A stretch of DNA of 64,000 nucleotides from Salinisphaera sp. (GTDB lineage: Bacteria; Pseudomonadota; Gammaproteobacteria; Nevskiales; Salinisphaeraceae): NCBI GenBank assembly GCA_027858915.1, contig JAQIBT010000120.1, positions 62,001 through 126,000 on the forward strand. The letters run 5' to 3'. How positions within the stretch are numbered: the stretch's first letter is position 1; every line of letters begins with the position of its first letter. The position numbers were made by a program, and so were the translations under genes. Positions 16,284-25,927 of this stretch are shown one piece after another. Under the pieces are notes generated by a model. The model made no database searches and had not been told where the DNA came from. It was given only the letters and a program-made list of their open reading frames with translations.

Positions 16284-17849
16284 TCAGGCCAAGGGGACGG
16301 ACTGGCCGCCCTGGACAAACGCATGCTCGTAGGCCAACGGCCCAAGGAAAGCGAACAGACAGACCCAGACGCCGAGCCACGGTGCGGCCAGGCCGATCGC
16401 CGACAACACGACGCCGGCGGCAAAGAAGTGCCGGAAGCGGCCGCGCGTCATCTCGTGATGCGCCAGCCGGGCATGGGCGCTGGGTGTGGGCGAAGCGAAC
16501 TCGCTGGCCACGAACGCCAGATGTACGAGCGTGGCACCGGCGGTCCACCACAGTACGAAGTCGACCGTCTGCGGGGCGAAGAACATGGCGAACGGCACCA
16601 CCACCGCCGAGCCCGCGGCCATGGCCTGCACCAGCAGATGCGGGGCCAACAGCGGGTTCTGCCACAGATCGCGAGCCTTGGCCTGGCCGAACAACCAGGC
16701 GGTATAGATCGAGCTGGCGATCGCCAGCGGCGCACCGATCCACATCAGCCAGACGCTGATCCATGTGGCATCCATAATACTGGAGACGAAATGCACGGCC
16801 AGCACGGCGCTGTAGGACACCAGAATCACGCCTCCCTTGACCAGCCAGCTGCTCCAGTGGGGGCGCCAGAAGATCAGCCAGAACCGGAACGGATGGGCCA
16901 GATCGGCGACCAGCAGCAGGCAGGTGACGGCTACAAAGAACCCGCTGCCCACCGGGGCGACCCAGCGCCATAGCGGATTCTCTGGGCTCATCAGGCCGGT
17001 GGCCACCAGCATCAGGGTGATCAGATAAATGCCGCTGCCGACGTTCTTGGTCCAGGTATAGGCCGAAACGCGCCAGTCCCAGGGCCGATGATGCGGTTGA
17101 TCGTAGGACAGCTTGGCCGCGGCCGAGGAATTGGCGCTGCCCGCACTATTACCCAGGGGATTGCCGGAGGGCACAGTGCCGTCGTTGAACGACCCGCTGT
17201 TACGCGGCTGCTGGGCCCAGGCATAGTTGCCACCCGTCGGGCGGTCGGCCGCCAGCGGATCGAGGGTTGCCTGATGCGCGCCCTTGTAGAACATCTTCGG
17301 TCGGGTGCCCTTCTCCGGCTTGCGCACCGATACCGGCTCGCGGTTGACCATCTTCGCGACCCGCGAAGTGGGGTCGTTAAGATTGCCCACCATGATCGAC
17401 TGCGTCGGACACACCGAGACACAGGCTGGTTCCAGGCCCGAGTCAATTCGATGCGAACAGAAATTACACTTCTCCGCCGAATGGTCTTCGGGGTTGATGA
17501 AGATCGCATCGTACGGACAAGCCGCAATACAGGCCTTGCAGCCGATGCAGATATCCTTGTTGAAATCCACGATGCCGTCGGGCCGGGTATGCATGGCCTT
17601 GGTCGGACAGGCGGTAGTGCACGGTGAATCCGCGCACTGGTTGCAACGCGTGACCTGGAAGGCGCGGCGTGCATCCGGAAACACGCCGACGTCGACCGAC
17701 TTCACATAGGTACGCGACACGCCCACGGGCACATCGTTCTCGGCCTTGCAGGCCGTGGTGCAGGCATGACAACCAATGCAGGTCGTCTGGTCAATCACCT
17801 TGGCCCAGCGAGGCAACGGCTCGGTGGCGTGTGCTTCAGTCTGTGTCAT
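16284..17849 (-). CDS. Fused 4Fe-4S ferredoxin and NrfD-type membrane subunit
   Basis: A 521-residue fusion of two normally separate molybdoenzyme subunits. Residues about 15-165 hold four 4Fe-4S motifs: CIGCHACTTAC, CNQCADSPCTTAC, CIGCKACIAAC and CNFC...CVSVC. A Gly/Asn/Ser-rich linker (about 195-245) follows, then an NrfD/PsrC-like part with about eight hydrophobic helices. It would take electrons from the catalytic subunit and exchange them with quinone. Separate B and C subunits are the rule in PsrABC and SoeABC. It is the first gene of the operon; the promoter is in 17850-18017. Confidence 0.85.
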   Translation of the reverse strand: MTQTEAHATEPLPRWAKVIDQTTCIGCHACTTACKAENDVPVGVSRTYVKSVDVGVFPDARRAFQVTRCNQCADSPCTTACPTKAMHTRPDGIVDFNKDICIGCKACIAACPYDAIFINPEDHSAEKCNFCSHRIDSGLEPACVSVCPTQSIMVGNLNDPTSRVAKMVNREPVSVRKPEKGTRPKMFYKGAHQATLDPLAADRPTGGNYAWAQQPRNSGSFNDGTVPSGNPLGNSAGSANSSAAAKLSYDQPHHRPWDWRVSAYTWTKNVGSGIYLITLMLVATGLMSPENPLWRWVAPVGSGFFVAVTCLLLVADLAHPFRFWLIFWRPHWSSWLVKGGVILVSYSAVLAVHFVSSIMDATWISVWLMWIGAPLAIASSIYTAWLFGQAKARDLWQNPLLAPHLLVQAMAAGSAVVVPFAMFFAPQTVDFVLWWTAGATLVHLAFVASEFASPTPSAHARLAHHEMTRGRFRHFFAAGVVLSAIGLAAPWLGVWVCLFAFLGPLAYEHAFVQGGQSVPLA

Positions 17850-18017
17850 GAAAGCCCTGCGAGTTATTGCTCGATCAAATAACGATATAACTTTTTCGCA
17901 AAGCGTACGACACAGCGGCTAGTAGCAGTAGTTCATAAATAGCTTACGACCAATGCCGTTTGTATATACCTATCCAGTGGCTGCGCAAGCGAATCGGCCG
18001 ACGACGTATATCGCGAG

Positions 18018-18908
18018 TCAGTCCGCCGGCGTCTTGCCCGTCAGTGCAGCTATGAGCGCCTGCGCCGCTGGCGGCAGATAAGCCGAGGTACGGCGCACGA
18101 TGGCCAGCTCGCGCTGGATATGCAGACTCGCAAGCCCCAGCGGCACCAGCGCACCGCGGCCCAGTTCGTCGACCATGCTGATACGCGGCAGCCAGGCGAT
18201 ACCGCCGCCATGTATCGCTGCCTGCTTGAGTGCTTCGGTGTTGCCCAATTCCATCACTGGCGCCTGCCCCAGGTCGTGGGCCAGAATCAGACGATCGATC
18301 AGCTCGCGCGTGCCCGACCCGGCTTCGCGCAACAGCAAGGGTTGCTCGGCCAGATCAGTGATGCGGATACGCTTTCGCTCGGCCAGCTCGTGGTCAGCGG
18401 CGACCACGGGCAGAATCCCGTCTTCACGAAAGGTCTGCGTGGACAAGTCCGGCGTATGCAGCGGACCTTCGATGAAGCCCAGCAGAAACCGCATGTCGGC
18501 CACACCCTCGGCAACCTGTTCGGTATTGCCGACGAACAATGAGATCTGCACCTCCGGCCGTTGGCGCCGGAAACGCGCCAGAATCGGCGGCAGCACATAG
18601 GTCCCTACAGTGTTGCTGGCACCGATCGCAAATCGGCCGCGTCTGGCGCTGGCGACCGCTTCCATGGCGGCACTGGCCTCGGCTTCCAACGTAAACAACC
18701 GCCGAGCATAATCTGCCAAAAGCAACCCTGGCTCGGTGAGATGCATGCCGCGGGCGTGACGCTCGAACAGACACACCTGCAAGCGCTCTTCAAATGATTT
18801 CAGCTCGCGCGACAAGGCCGGCTGCGAGATATGCAGACGCTCGCTGGCGGCCGTGATGCTGCCGGTCTCGGCGATCGCCAGAAAGATCATCAGATGGTGC
18901 AGGTTCAT
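18018..18908 (-). CDS. LysR-family transcriptional regulator
   Basis: A 296-residue regulator. Residues 1-60 contain the LysR winged HTH (MNLHHLMIFLAIAETGSITA with SERLHISQPALSRELKSFEE), and residues about 90-290 the periplasmic-binding-protein-like effector domain. ATG 18908 gives the canonical N-terminus; the ORF upstream adds 68 unrelated residues. It lies upstream of the molybdoenzyme operon and divergent from cyoABCD, so it could control either; the CbbR/CysB-like style does not settle the ligand. Confidence 0.9.
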   Translation of the reverse strand: MNLHHLMIFLAIAETGSITAASERLHISQPALSRELKSFEERLQVCLFERHARGMHLTEPGLLLADYARRLFTLEAEASAAMEAVASARRGRFAIGASNTVGTYVLPPILARFRRQRPEVQISLFVGNTEQVAEGVADMRFLLGFIEGPLHTPDLSTQTFREDGILPVVAADHELAERKRIRITDLAEQPLLLREAGSGTRELIDRLILAHDLGQAPVMELGNTEALKQAAIHGGGIAWLPRISMVDELGRGALVPLGLASLHIQRELAIVRRTSAYLPPAAQALIAALTGKTPAD

Positions 18909-19313
18909 GCGCTGGCTTTGAGTGGCGAAGAGAGTTGGCACGGATAGCATGTAGCACGTTCGGAGGCACTGAGCATTGATTGCAGGCGACGATCTGATGC
19001 ACCCGCGCGATTTCAGGCGTCTGTGTTGCCGGTCAATTCTTCCGACCAATCGGTTCGATTTCAACTTTTCCCGGCTCGCTGATACGCTACCCGGAGTGGC
19101 GATGAAACACACGAATCGTCGCTGAGTGTCGCCTGAACGGTGCGCCAGCAGATAGACGTTTGCACTCCAACTGGTGCACGATAGTAATGTAATAGTGCAT
19201 CCGACGAACGTCTTATCCGCGTAATGAGCGTAGCGCGGGGCAAGCGCTGCCGCTTTGCGTGAGTTCGTTCGTCGCGCCGTGCCGACCGTCGCCCACCTTG
19301 GAACCGGTGTTCA
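18909..19313. other. Divergent promoter region between LysR gene and cyoA
   Basis: A 405-base gap with no supported gene. It must hold the promoters of the LysR gene and of cyoABCD. TGCAC/GTGCA half-sites recur around 19160-19200 (for example CTGGTGCACGATAG and AATAGTGCATCC), possibly a regulator-binding region. No terminator or RNA gene was seen. Confidence 0.5.
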
Positions 19314-20348
19314 ATGAAAACAACGACTATTCAACGTGGTATCGCAGCGCTGGCGCTCGCGATGCTCGTCCTGGCGCTCGCTGGCTGCAGCGGCAGTCCG
19401 GTACAGGACCCATTCTGGTTTCTGCATCCGAACGGGCCGATTGCACGCGCGTCGATCTTCTATCTGATCGTCGACGTTCTGCTGCTGCTGATCGTGATCG
19501 TACCTGCCACGGCCCTTGTGATCTGGACGTTTTTCCGCTATCGCAAGGGCGGAAAAGGGCGTTATGACCCGACCTACAACCACTCCGTTATCGTCGAGGT
19601 GGTGGTCTGGGGTGTGCCGCTGCTGCTCGTTGTCGTGTTGTCCTACTTCAGTTACCAGGGCGCGCGGGACGTCGCGCCTTTCAACCCGCAGGCGCTCAAA
19701 TCGGCGGTCGCCAAATCAGGCAACAAGAAACCTCTGCGTATCGATGTCATTTCTACCGACTGGCAGTGGCTGTTCATCTATCCGGATGAAGGCATCGCGA
19801 TGAGTAACCGTCTGGTGGTACCCACTGGACGCAAGATATCGATGAATCTGACCTCGGCTACCGTCACCAACGATTTCTATGTGCTCAAGCTCGTCAACCA
19901 GATCTACATGATGCCGGGCATGCGCACCAAGCAGCATTTCTTTGTTGAACGCACCGGAACCTACCAGGGGTTTTCAACCGAATTCAGCGGCCCGGGCTTT
20001 TCCTGGATGAACTATAAGGTGCTGGCTGTCACCCCTGGCAAGTTCGAGGACTGGGTCCAACGCGCCCGACAGTCCGGTAATCAGATGAACTGGCAGGATT
20101 TCGAGAAGTTCGCCCAGCCGACCATCAATACCGGCGACCGATGGTCGCTTTACAGTCAGGTTCAACCGAACCTCTTTTCGAAGCTGATCCACGAGGTCAA
20201 GGCGGGTGATATGAACATTGTCTGGCCCGCGCGTCTGTCGGAAAACATGACCACGCACGAATTTGATCGCAAGTTTGGCACGGGCAGCGCGAACAGCGAC
20301 AAGAACGGCACGACAGCTGACCATCCTTCACAGAGCAATTCCGACTGA
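19314..20348 (+). CDS. cyoA: Cytochrome bo3 ubiquinol oxidase subunit II CyoA
   Basis: Subunit II of the proton-pumping quinol oxidase. The N-terminus is a lipoprotein signal with lipobox LAGC (Cys25), followed by two membrane helices (about 45-68 and 85-107) and a periplasmic cupredoxin fold. The CuA ligands of cytochrome c oxidases are absent, as expected for quinol oxidases. Family landmarks include STDWQWLFIYPDEGIA, NDFYVLKLVNQIYMMPGM and a C-terminal CyoA extension. At 344 residues it is slightly longer than E. coli CyoA (315). First gene of cyoABCD. Confidence 0.95.
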   Translation: MKTTTIQRGIAALALAMLVLALAGCSGSPVQDPFWFLHPNGPIARASIFYLIVDVLLLLIVIVPATALVIWTFFRYRKGGKGRYDPTYNHSVIVEVVVWGVPLLLVVVLSYFSYQGARDVAPFNPQALKSAVAKSGNKKPLRIDVISTDWQWLFIYPDEGIAMSNRLVVPTGRKISMNLTSATVTNDFYVLKLVNQIYMMPGMRTKQHFFVERTGTYQGFSTEFSGPGFSWMNYKVLAVTPGKFEDWVQRARQSGNQMNWQDFEKFAQPTINTGDRWSLYSQVQPNLFSKLIHEVKAGDMNIVWPARLSENMTTHEFDRKFGTGSANSDKNGTTADHPSQSNSD

Positions 20349-20364
20349 ATAGGCGTCTGACACT

Positions 20365-22464
20365 ATGTTTATGAATCTGCAAGGGCCGTGGGACCCGCTG
20401 TTTGGGCGCCTTCCCATGCTGCTCGACCTGCAATACAACAACCCCTGGATCATGTTCGCCTTCGCGCTCGTGGTTCTCGGCGGCGGCACCGTGGTAGCAG
20501 CCCTGACCTACTACAAGCTCTGGGGCTGGCTCTGGAGAGACTGGCTAACCACCGTCGATCACAAGAAGATCGGCATCATGTACATCATCATCGGTCTGGT
20601 GATGCTGTTCCGTGGTTTTTTCGAAGCCGCCATGATCCGGACCCATCAAGCGATGGCCGTCGGGCCCGATTCGCCGGGTATTCTAGGTGCAGCGCACGGC
20701 TACCTGACACCGTTTCATATCAGCGAGATCTTCACCGTGCACGGCACGCTGATGATTCTGCTGGCCGTCACGCCGATCCTGGTTGGCTTCATGAACTTGA
20801 TCGTGCCGCTTCAGATCGGCGCGCGGGATATGGCCTATCCGTTCTTGAACGCGGTGGGCCTGTGGCTGACCGCGATGGCGGCCGGGCTGTGCATGGTGTC
20901 GTTGTTCGTCGGTTCGTTCTCGCACGCCGGCTGGGTGGGCCTGACGCCGCTCACGGAGCTTGATCACAGCCCCGGGGTGGGGGTGGACTACTGGATATGG
21001 ATACTTCAGATCAGTTCCATCGCCAGTACCGTGGGCGCGGTCAATCTGATTGCGACGATGCTCAAGATGCGTGCGCCCGGCATGTCGCTGATGCGCATGC
21101 CAATCTTCTCGTGGACCGCGATGGGCACCAACATCATCGCGCTCACCTCCTTCCCGCTGCTGACGGTCGCCATTGCGCTGTTGACGCTGGATCGCTATGT
21201 CGGTACGCACTTCTTCACCGCCGATGGCGGTGGCAACTTCATGATGTACACCAACCTGTTCTGGTTGTGGGGTCATCCGGAAGTGTATTTTGTGGTGCTG
21301 CCGGCCTTCGGCTTTATTTCCGAGATCATCCCGACATTCTCGGAGAAACCGCTGTTCAACCACACCAGCATGATCTTCGCGACCATGATGATTGCGGGCG
21401 TATCCTGGTTGGTGTGGCTGCATCATTTCTTCATCATGGGGTCCGGGCCGCAGGTCAATACGTTCTTCTCGATCGCGACCATGCTGGTCGGTATTCCTAC
21501 CGGTGTGAAGGTGTTCAACTGGGCGTTCACCATGTTTCGCGGGCGCGTGCGGCTGGAAACACCGATGCTCTGGGCGCTGGGCTCCGTACTGTTGCTGATT
21601 GGCGGCGGCATGACCGGCATGATGCTGGCTATTCCCGCCATCAACTATGTCTCGCATAACAGCGTGTTCGTGGTGGCCCATTTCCACAACATGTTCCTGA
21701 TCATCGCGTTTGCGATCTTCGGCGCTGTCACCTACTGGTGGCCGAAAGCCTTTGGTTTCTATCTGGATGAGAAACTCGGCAAGATATTCTTCTGGCTGTT
21801 CTGGGGCGGCTCGGTATTCGTGTTCGTACCCATGTATGCGCTGGGCTTCCTCGGCATGACTCGCCGCCTGGACTATATCGCGCACCCGTCTTGGTGGCCG
21901 TTGCTGATGCTGGAAGTGGTCGGTATTGCGCTGTATGCGGCGTCGGTCGCAGCGTTTGTGCTGCAGGTCTATGTCTCGATTCGGGATCGCGAGAAGAACC
22001 GGGTTCGTACATCCGATGCCTGGGAGACCTCGCGCAGCCTGGAATGGGCGACGCATTGTCCGCCGCCGTTCTATAATTTTGGTGCCACGCCGATCGTGCA
22101 CTCGAACGATGAATGGGCCTGGCGTCGCGAGCATCGCCTCACGACTCTCAAGCCAGAGAACTATAGTGATACGCATATGCCAAAAAATACGGCAGTACCT
22201 ATCGTGCTTGGGTTCTTTGTCGGCCTGTTCAGCATCGCCGCGGTCTGGCGTGTCTGGTGGGTCATGGGCCTGTGCGTGATCGGCATGATCGCGACGCTGA
22301 TCTTCCGTGCCTTCCAGAAGGATGTCGACTACGTGATTCCGGCAGACGAGATGGAAGCCATGGAGCGCGAGAAGCTTGACCAGATCGATCACCGGGCGCA
22401 GGACAGCGCGCAACAGACCGGCGAGATGGGCGAGCCCGAAATCGACGGCCACGCGCACGGTTGA
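20365..22464 (+). CDS. cyoB: Cytochrome bo3 ubiquinol oxidase subunit I CyoB
   Basis: The catalytic subunit carrying heme b, the heme o3-CuB centre and the proton channels. The protein has 699 residues and about 15 membrane helices. The heme-b ligand region (FTVHGTLMILL), the CuB/Tyr crosslink motif (WGHPEVYFVVLPAFG), the HH pair (WLHHFF) and the heme ligand region (NSVFVVAHFHNMF) are all present. It follows cyoA by 16 bases. Confidence 0.97.
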   Translation: MFMNLQGPWDPLFGRLPMLLDLQYNNPWIMFAFALVVLGGGTVVAALTYYKLWGWLWRDWLTTVDHKKIGIMYIIIGLVMLFRGFFEAAMIRTHQAMAVGPDSPGILGAAHGYLTPFHISEIFTVHGTLMILLAVTPILVGFMNLIVPLQIGARDMAYPFLNAVGLWLTAMAAGLCMVSLFVGSFSHAGWVGLTPLTELDHSPGVGVDYWIWILQISSIASTVGAVNLIATMLKMRAPGMSLMRMPIFSWTAMGTNIIALTSFPLLTVAIALLTLDRYVGTHFFTADGGGNFMMYTNLFWLWGHPEVYFVVLPAFGFISEIIPTFSEKPLFNHTSMIFATMMIAGVSWLVWLHHFFIMGSGPQVNTFFSIATMLVGIPTGVKVFNWAFTMFRGRVRLETPMLWALGSVLLLIGGGMTGMMLAIPAINYVSHNSVFVVAHFHNMFLIIAFAIFGAVTYWWPKAFGFYLDEKLGKIFFWLFWGGSVFVFVPMYALGFLGMTRRLDYIAHPSWWPLLMLEVVGIALYAASVAAFVLQVYVSIRDREKNRVRTSDAWETSRSLEWATHCPPPFYNFGATPIVHSNDEWAWRREHRLTTLKPENYSDTHMPKNTAVPIVLGFFVGLFSIAAVWRVWWVMGLCVIGMIATLIFRAFQKDVDYVIPADEMEAMEREKLDQIDHRAQDSAQQTGEMGEPEIDGHAHG

Positions 22465-22491
22465 ACCGAGCGTCTACGGAGTTGAAAAACC

Positions 22492-23124
22492 ATGTCTACT
22501 GATTTGAGCCGGGTCGCCGACCCGGGTTCCATCAAGCTCTACACGACCGAGCCGGATCACCACGATCCGATCACTCTGCGCTCGATTGGCTTCTGGCTCT
22601 ACATGATGAGCGACATCATGATCTTCGCCGGGCTGTTCGCCGCGCACGGCGTGTATGGCGATGCCTATGGCACCAGCAAGATCACCGCGGCCCAGGTGAT
22701 CGATCCGATCAGCGCGCTGTTTCCAACGCTGTTCCTGTTTTCCAGCGTGCTGTTCTTCGGCCTGGCCGGGGTCGCGTTAAAGAACAACGATCGCAAGGAA
22801 GTGCTGCGCTGGATGACGGCCGCGTTCGTCGTCGGCCTGGTCTTCGTACTGCAGGAGATATGGGAGTTCGTGAAACTCGCTCAGGAAGGGGCCGTGCCCC
22901 AGGCCAGCGCGTTCCTGTCGGATTTCTGGACCATCGTATGGGCTCACGGTCTGCACGTGATCGTCGGCCTGATCTGGATGGCCGTGGTGCTGATCCAGGT
23001 CCTGCGTGACGGATTCACCGAGGCGGTCGTTGGACGTTTTCTCAACCTGCGTATCTTCTGGTTCTTCCAGGCCGTGGTTTGGGTTTTTGTCTATACCTTC
23101 GTCTATCTGATGGGAGTCAGCTGA
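22492..23124 (+). CDS. cyoC: Cytochrome bo3 ubiquinol oxidase subunit III CyoC
   Basis: A 210-residue membrane subunit with five helices, a stabilising part of the quinol oxidase. The N-terminal SIGFWLYMMSDIMIFAGLFA and the HGLHVIVGLIWMAVV helix are typical. Its stop overlaps the start of cyoD (TGATG), which indicates coupling. Confidence 0.95.
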   Translation: MSTDLSRVADPGSIKLYTTEPDHHDPITLRSIGFWLYMMSDIMIFAGLFAAHGVYGDAYGTSKITAAQVIDPISALFPTLFLFSSVLFFGLAGVALKNNDRKEVLRWMTAAFVVGLVFVLQEIWEFVKLAQEGAVPQASAFLSDFWTIVWAHGLHVIVGLIWMAVVLIQVLRDGFTEAVVGRFLNLRIFWFFQAVVWVFVYTFVYLMGVS

Positions 23125-23471
23125 TGGCACATCACCAAAGCAGTCCGATCGATCATCCAGAAATTCAATCCGCCAGCACACTGCAATACGTGTCCGCCTT
23201 TGTGCTAGGCCTGGCGCTGATGATTGTGTCCTGCATCATCACTCTCGGCGGTGGACTGTCACAGAGCAGCACGCTGACCTGGATCGGTATTCTCGCGCTG
23301 ATCGCGGTGGTTGGACAGCTCTACCTGTTGTTCAAGCTCGACCTGTCGAAAACCATGATCTGGCATACGGTATCGGCGGTGCTCACGATACCGCTGGTAT
23401 TCATCTCCATCGTGGTGACCATGTGGATGTTCCAGTATCTCGAGATGCGGGTCATGGTCGGCGGTAGCTGA
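23124..23471 (+). CDS. cyoD: Cytochrome bo3 ubiquinol oxidase subunit IV CyoD
   Basis: A 115-residue protein with three membrane helices, the small assembly subunit of the oxidase. ATG 23124 is chosen because it overlaps the cyoC stop and gives the usual His-rich N-terminus (MAHHQSS). The helix-2/3 region QLYLLFKLDLSKTMIWHT is characteristic. No cyoE (heme O synthase) follows; a terminator comes directly after. Confidence 0.93.
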   Translation: MAHHQSSPIDHPEIQSASTLQYVSAFVLGLALMIVSCIITLGGGLSQSSTLTWIGILALIAVVGQLYLLFKLDLSKTMIWHTVSAVLTIPLVFISIVVTMWMFQYLEMRVMVGGS

Positions 23472-23524
23472 ACGATGTCCAGACGGTCAGCATCGCACTG
23501 TCGTTAGACCGAACGATAAGACCA

Positions 23525-23559
23525 GAAAAAGACTCGGCGATAAGACCGGGTCTTTTTTT
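23525..23559 (+). terminator. Rho-independent terminator of cyoABCD
   Basis: AAGACTCGG pairs with CCGGGTCTT (one G-T wobble) around a 7-base loop, followed by a run of seven T. It lies about 55 bases after cyoD. Confidence 0.85.
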
Positions 23560-23573
23560 ATTATTTCTTGTGT

Positions 23574-23610
23574 CAGGGCGTGTTGCCGTGTCATACGGCG
23601 ACACGCCCTG
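23574..23610. repeat. Strong hairpin related to the CTAG repeat family
   Basis: CAGGGCGTGTTGCCGT pairs with ACGGCGACACGCCCTG around a 5-base loop (16 pairs including one wobble). The arm resembles the AGGGCCTGTTGCCGT tip seen elsewhere, with matching changes in the opposite arm. It lies 16 bases beyond the glcB stop and may serve as a transcription end for the minus strand, although no T-run follows. Confidence 0.55.
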
Positions 23611-23625
23611 AACGTGACCAGCCGG

Positions 23626-25794
23626 TCAACCGGCGAGCCGGGCCTTCAGGCGGCGCCGATGGGCATGCAGTAGCGGTTCGGTATAGCCCGATGGCTGCTC
23701 CCGGCCCTTGAAGATCAGGTCGCTGGCTGCCTCGAACGCGATGGACCGGTCGAAGTCGGCCGACATCGGCTGATAGTTTGCATCGGCCTCGTTCTGGCGA
23801 TCGACGACCTTGGCCATGCGCTTGAGCGCCTCGCGGACCTCGTTTTCATTGGTGATGCCGTGATGCAGCCAGTTAGCTACATGCTGCGATGAAATCCGGC
23901 AGGTCGCGCGGTCTTCCATCAGCTGGGTATCGTGGATGTCGGGCACCTTGGAACAGCCGACCCCCTGATCGATCCAACGCACAACATAGCCCAGGATGCC
24001 CTGGCAGTTGTTGTCGAGTTCCTGCTGAATTTCGTCGGCCGACAGTTCACGGTTCAACAGCGGGATCGTCAGCAGATCGTTGATATAGTCCTCGCGACGG
24101 GATTCCAGCTCGCCCTGGCGGGCCAGTACGTCACAGCGATGATAGTGAATCGCATGCAGCGTGGCCGCGGTGGGCGACGGCACCCAGGCACAGTTGGCCC
24201 CAGCCTTCGGATGCCCGATCTTGGCGTCCATCATGTCGGCCATGTTGTCCGGTGCCGGCCACATGCCCTTGCCGATCTGTGCCTTGCCGCGCAGGCCGCA
24301 GGCCAGGCCTGTATCCACATTGTTGTCTTCGTAGGCTTTCAGCCAGGGCTGAGTCTTCATCTCGCCCTTGGGCAGCATCGGGCCGGCTTCCATCGAGGTA
24401 TGCATCTCGTCGCCGGTACGATCGAGAAAGCCGGTATTGATGAAGATGGTGCGCTCGCGCGCTGCGCGGATGCATTCCTTGAGGTTGATGGAAGTCCGCC
24501 GTTCTTCGTCCATGATGCCGACCTTGAGGGTGTTCGGCGCCATGCCGACGGCTTTCTCGATGCGCTCGAACAGGGCGACGGTGAAGTTGACCTCGGCCGG
24601 GCCGTGCATCTTGGGCTTGACGATATAGACACTGCCGGCGCGACTGTTGGTATGCGGACCGTTGCCTTTCAGGTCGTGCAAGGCAATGACGCCGGTACAC
24701 AGCGCATCCAGAATGCCTTCGGGAATCTCTTCGCCGTCGGAATCGAGCACGGCGGGCGTCGTCATCAGATGGCCGACGTTGCGGACCAGCATGAGGCTGC
24801 GTCCGGGCAAGGTCAGCTCGGCGCCGTCGGGGGCGGTATAGAGGCGATCGTCGTTGAGCTTGCGGGTAATCGTCTTGCCGCCTTTCTCCAGGGTTTCCTG
24901 AAGATCGCCTTTCATCAGGCCAAGCCAGTTGCCATAGACCCGAGCCTTGTCTTCGGCATCGACCGCGGCGACCGAGTCCTCGCAGTCCTGGATCGCGGTG
25001 ATGGCGGCTTCCATCAGGACGTCCTTCACGCCGGCCGCATGATCCTTGCCGATCGGCGCGTTCTTGTCGATCTGGATCTCGGCGTGCAGGGCATTGTGGA
25101 CCAGCAGCACAGCGGTGGGCGCGCTGGCCTCACCACGGTAGCCGGCCAGCTGGTCGGCATCGGCCAGGCCAACGTGGTGGCCGTCGCACTCCACGCTCAA
25201 CGTGCCGTTATCGATGCGATAGGCCTGGGCGTCGGCGTGACTGCCGGATGCCAGCGGGAAGCTGTCGTCGAGAAACTGTGCGGCCCAGGCGACAACTTTA
25301 GCGCCGCGCATCGGGTTGTAACTTGTGCCTTTCTCGGCGCCATCGCGCTCGGGAATAATATCCGCCCCGTAGAGAGCGTCGTAGAGACTGCCCCAGCGCG
25401 CGTTGGCGGCATTGAGCGAGAAACGGGCGTTGTTGATCGGCACCACCAGCTGCGGGCCGGGGATGCTGGCGATCTCGGGGTCAACGTGATCGGTCGAGAC
25501 CTGGAAGTTATCGCCGGCCGGCACGATGTAGTCGAGCTCTTCCAACAGCTTGCGATAATCGACGAAATCGAAGGCGTCGCCGCGATGTTCCTGATGCCAT
25601 TTGTCCAGGGTGTCCTGGATATCCTGGCGATGGCGCAGCAGTGCGGCGTTCTTCGGGCCGAATTCGGCCACCAGATCCGACAGCGCCTGCCAGAACGTGG
25701 CGCTGTCTACGCCGGTGCCCGGTAATGCGGTCTCGATCAGGTCATGAAGCGGCTCGCCTATCTGCAGGCCGGCTTTTTCTATTCGCTGGGTCAT
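23626..25794 (-). CDS. glcB: Malate synthase G
   Basis: Condenses glyoxylate with acetyl-CoA to malate in the cytoplasm, the second step of the glyoxylate shunt and of glycolate use. ATG 25794 gives 722 residues, the family length (723 in E. coli). Landmarks include the [20 protein letters not shown] block, the [14 protein letters not shown] active-site stretch, [13 protein letters not shown], and the [16 protein letters not shown] block with the catalytic acid/base region. It is a monocistronic gene; isocitrate lyase is not in the window. Confidence 0.97.
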   Translation of the reverse strand: MTQRIEKAGLQIGEPLHDLIETALPGTGVDSATFWQALSDLVAEFGPKNAALLRHRQDIQDTLDKWHQEHRGDAFDFVDYRKLLEELDYIVPAGDNFQVSTDHVDPEIASIPGPQLVVPINNARFSLNAANARWGSLYDALYGADIIPERDGAEKGTSYNPMRGAKVVAWAAQFLDDSFPLASGSHADAQAYRIDNGTLSVECDGHHVGLADADQLAGYRGEASAPTAVLLVHNALHAEIQIDKNAPIGKDHAAGVKDVLMEAAITAIQDCEDSVAAVDAEDKARVYGNWLGLMKGDLQETLEKGGKTITRKLNDDRLYTAPDGAELTLPGRSLMLVRNVGHLMTTPAVLDSDGEEIPEGILDALCTGVIALHDLKGNGPHTNSRAGSVYIVKPKMHGPAEVNFTVALFERIEKAVGMAPNTLKVGIMDEERRTSINLKECIRAARERTIFINTGFLDRTGDEMHTSMEAGPMLPKGEMKTQPWLKAYEDNNVDTGLACGLRGKAQIGKGMWPAPDNMADMMDAKIGHPKAGANCAWVPSPTAATLHAIHYHRCDVLARQGELESRREDYINDLLTIPLLNRELSADEIQQELDNNCQGILGYVVRWIDQGVGCSKVPDIHDTQLMEDRATCRISSQHVANWLHHGITNENEVREALKRMAKVVDRQNEADANYQPMSADFDRSIAFEAASDLIFKGREQPSGYTEPLLHAHRRRLKARLAG

Positions 25795-25902
25795 GGTTTG
25801 TCTCTGGTTTGAATGCCGGAAGCGGGAACGCACGATCGCAGACATCCGGTCCACGACTCGTTTTAAGCGATGGTCGATCATAACAAAGCCCGGACGATCG
25901 GC

Positions 25903-25927
25903 GGGCCTGTTGCTATCTCACTAGGGC
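25903..25927. repeat. CTAG-family repeat tip pair at a gene end
   Basis: GGGCCTGTTGC (25903-25913) is followed after seven bases by CTAGGGC (25921-25927). On the minus strand the CTAG provides the TAG stop of the oxidoreductase gene at 25921. Both parts match tips of the family listed at 39794-39968. Confidence 0.45.

Noticed and set aside
17850-17890. A possible FNR-type site before the molybdoenzyme operon
   Set aside because: TTGCTCGATCAA only loosely resembles TTGAT-N4-ATCAA; the spacing and first half-site do not fit, so it was not listed as an operator.
20683-22458. 591-residue open frame opposite cyoB
   Set aside because: It is fully antisense to cyoB and His/Arg/Gln-rich in the way mirror frames of GC-rich genes are; no protein family features were recognised.
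23932-25725. 597-residue open frame opposite glcB
   Set aside because: It mirrors the malate synthase gene over its whole length and has no independent domain features; the malate synthase reading is certain.
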